From contig NW_026971226.1 in assembly GCF_963678635.1 (NCBI RefSeq), forward strand, positions 1 through 34,999: 34,999 bases of DNA. The letters run 5' to 3'. A program made the position numbers and the translations under genes. This stretch comes from Symsagittifera roscoffensis. Its lineage: Eukaryota; Xenacoelomorpha; Acoela; Convolutidae. Shown in pieces: positions 33,168 through 34,999 of the stretch; position 1 is the stretch's first letter; each line of letters opens with the position of its first letter. A model generated the notes under the pieces. That model saw only the letters and a list, made by a program, of their open reading frames with translations, was not told the origin of the DNA and ran no database searches.

Positions 33168-34261
33168 GAAGCAACTTCGTCAGTTTTGGACATCATTTGA
33201 GCTTGTTTACGTCTTGGGTCATAAGTTTCGAACCACTGGTTGCGCAGCTCCCAACTTTTTCATGCAGCTGACCATCAACCGTATCTAACTTCACTAAGAG
33301 AAAAAAAAACTGTGCGAGCACTCCTTTAAGCTCAAACAAGCGTTTTAGAGCCCTGAGACCCCCATTTTTTAGCTCAAATAAGGGGTCTTCCGCTTCGATC
33401 AGTCGCTCCTGCAGCTCAACCAAGGGTCGTGCAAGCTCATCTAAAGTGGTTCTTAGACCGTTTTTACGAGGAAGCAATAGGCCTATCCCGGAAGCTCTAC
33501 GAGCAATCTTTATTAGTTTTCAAGCCAATGAAGCAACTTCGTCAGTTTTGGACCTCATTTTGAGCATGTTTACGGCTCGGGTCATAACTTTTGAACCACT
33601 GGTTGCACAGGTCCCAACTTTTTCATGCAGCTGACTATCAACCATATCTAACCTCGCTAAGAGAAAAAAAAACTGCGAGCACTCCTTCAAGCTCAAACAA
33701 GCGTTTTAGAGCCATGATACCCCCATTTTTCAGCTGAAAATAGAGGTCTTCCGCTTCGATCAGTCGCTCCTGCAGCTCAACCAAGGGTCGTGCAAGCTCA
33801 TCTAAGGTGGTTCTTAGACCTATTTGTCACGATGAAGCAAATGGGTTTTTCCCGAAAGCTCTACGAGCAAGCTTTGTTAATTTTCAAGCCAACTGAAGCA
33901 ACTTCGTCAGTTTTGGACCTCATTTTGAGCTTGTTTACGTCTTGGGTCATAATTTTTGAACCACTGGTTGCACAGCTCCCATCTTTTTCATGCAGCTGAC
34001 CATCAACCATATCTAACTTCGCTAAGAGAAAAAAAACTGGGCGAGCACTGCTTTTTAGCTCAAACAAGCGTTTTAGTGCCCTGATACCCCCATTTTTCAG
34101 CTGAAAATAGGGGTCTTCCGCTTCGATCAGTCGCTCCTGCAGCTCAACCAAGGGTCGTGCAAGCTCATCTAAGGTGGTTCTTAGACCTGTTTGTCACGAG
34201 AAAGCAAATTGGCCTTTCCCGGAAGCTCTACGAGCAAGCTTTGTTAATTTTCAAGCCAACT
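33168..34261. repeat. extra G-H-I satellite trimer
   Basis: Monomers at 33168, 33530 and 33895 repeat types G, H and I, last seen at 32076, 32438 and 32802, at an offset of about 1,092 bp. Later monomers (34262, 34625, 34992) resemble I/H-like types with additional changes, and the array continues beyond the window. Confidence 0.8.
33193..33477 (-). other. type G minus-strand frame (94 codons), recurring in two monomers
   Basis: The type G monomers at 32101-32385 and 33193-33477 keep the same 94-codon - strand frame, beginning Met-Leu-Pro-Arg-Lys and running through six consecutive seven-residue blocks (positions 12-53 of the product), each beginning with Leu, Tyr or Gly and mostly with Glu-Leu at block positions 3-4. 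The third type G monomer (29264-29467) breaks it after 67 codons through a different A-run length. The shared frame reflects recent copying of the monomer, not proof of selection. Confidence 0.12.
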
Positions 34262-34999
34262 GAAGCAACTTCGTCAGTTTTGGACCTCATTTTGAGCTTG
34301 TTTACGTCTTGGGTCATAACTTTTGAACCACTGGTTGCACAGCTCCCATCCTTTTCATGCAGCTGACCATCGACCATATCTAACTTCGCTAAGAGAAACA
34401 AAACTGTGCGAGCACTCCTTTAAGCTCAAACAAGCGTTTGAATGCCCTGAGACCCCCATTTTTCAGCTCAAACTAGGGGTCTTCCGCTTCGATCTTTCGC
34501 TCCTGCAGCTCAACCAAGGGTCGTGCAAGCTCATCTAAAGTGGTTCTTAAACCGTTTTTTACGAGGAAGCAATAGGCCTATCCCGGAAGCTCTACGAGCA
34601 ATCTTAATTAGTTTTCAAGCCAATGAAGCAACTTCGTCAGTTTTGGACCTCATTTTGAGCATGTTTACGGCTCGAGTCATAACTTTTGAACCACTGGTCG
34701 CACAGGTCCCATCTTTTTCATAAAGCTGACCATCAACCACATCTAACATCGCAGAGAACAAAAAAATCTCTGCGAGAACTCCTTCAAGCTCAAACAAGCG
34801 TTTTAGAGCCCTGATACCCCCATTTTTCACCTCCAAATAGGGGTCTTCCGCTTCGATCAGTCGTTTCTGCAGCTCAACCAAGGGTCGTGCAAGCTCATCT
34901 AAGGTGGTTCTTAGACCTATTTGTCACGAGGAAGCAAGTAGGACTTTCCCGGAAGCTCTACGAGCAAGCTTTGTTAATTTTCAAGCCAACTGAAGCAAC

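Larger units (their letters stand above)
16497..34999. repeat. ~366-bp satellite array (about 51 monomers, continues past the window)
   Basis: Using the box GAAGCAACTTCG as an anchor I found it, exact or with a few changes, at 52 positions from 16552 to 34992. Spacing is mostly 362-368 bp, with 366 the commonest in the left half; exceptions are 225 (a chimeric unit), 346 and 321 (internal deletions). The monomer is richer in G+C than the left flank and contains CTGCAG and AAGCTT in most copies. Two subfamilies are visible. Left (to about 23.3 kb) typically has ACAGGCAAGC(T/-)TTG and CAAGAAATCATTTGAGCTC; right (from about 24 kb) has ACGAGCAAGC and GCGAGCACTCCTT. The first monomer (16497-16895) is the most divergent, as expected at an array edge. 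No gene is interrupted. Confidence 0.97.

Noticed and set aside
24098-34881. Dozens of 60-117-codon frames on both strands of the satellite as separate genes
   Set aside because: They recur once per monomer because the DNA is tandemly repeated, overlap on opposite strands and break at A-run length changes or shared stops; there is no start or promoter context. Treated as properties of the repeat.
16497-34999. CENP-B-box-like match in the satellite around CTTCGTCAGTTTTGGAC
   Set aside because: The first four core bases TTCG match, but the central A and part of the CGGG core do not, so it is only a partial match of the kind expected by chance.
16497-34999. CRISPR-like array
   Set aside because: The repeat is a continuous ~366-bp satellite with no short repeat/unique spacer alternation and no cas genes; the context is eukaryotic.

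Overview
The window looks like heterochromatic, A+T-rich nuclear DNA from a eukaryote. It has no operon structure, no intact long gene, decayed coding relics, a retrotransposon Gag remnant and three nested tiers of tandem repeats that fill the right two thirds. The Gag-type CCHC zinc knuckle (Cys-x2-Cys-x4-His-x4-Cys) followed by a Lys/Asn-rich tail resembles Ty3/gypsy elements of arthropods. I therefore lean towards an arthropod or other invertebrate, but the sequence does not prove it. No tRNA, rRNA, CRISPR or recognisable intact protein gene was seen.

Layout. (1) About 1-8,750 is A+T-rich single-copy-looking DNA. I could not name a gene here, but several reading frames run 60-164 codons with far fewer stops than this base composition predicts, nearly all on the + strand (notably 432-809, 1062-1508, 4275-4766, 5602-6072, 6908-7225) plus one on the - strand (8361-8744). 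I read these as broken genes or old mobile or viral elements. (2) 8,800-9,679 is locally richer in G+C with a TATA motif, and may be a regulatory or LTR/leader segment upstream of the Gag remnant. (3) 9,680-13,225 holds three tandem copies of a ~1.18-kb unit derived from the 3' part of a Ty3/gypsy-like gag. All three carry the same TAA inside the zinc knuckle. (4) 13,151-16,378 is an almost identical 1,612-bp tandem duplication whose unit begins inside the tail of the last gag copy and which itself contains a ~110-bp direct repeat. (5) 16,497-34,999 is a satellite array of about 51 monomers of ~366 bp (range about 321-368) that runs off the right edge.

The satellite is organised in higher-order repeats: a 1,098-bp trimer, a 736-bp dimer, a ~1.4-kb tetramer and a ~2.92-kb octamer, with visible deletions, a conversion-like tract and one chimeric unit that has captured 133 bp of the neighbouring 1,612-bp element. 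The most unexpected structure is a hidden 21-bp register inside every monomer. On the - strand it reads as consecutive seven-residue heptads (L-x-E-L-x-x-x), as if the satellite grew from coiled-coil-like coding DNA. Frame breaks in most monomers argue against present-day protein function.

Order of events inferred from overlaps: the gag fragment decayed, then was triplicated; the 1,612-bp duplication followed, since it includes the tail of the third gag unit; a piece of the 1,612-bp element was copied into the satellite edge; satellite homogenisation by unequal exchange overlapped or followed.
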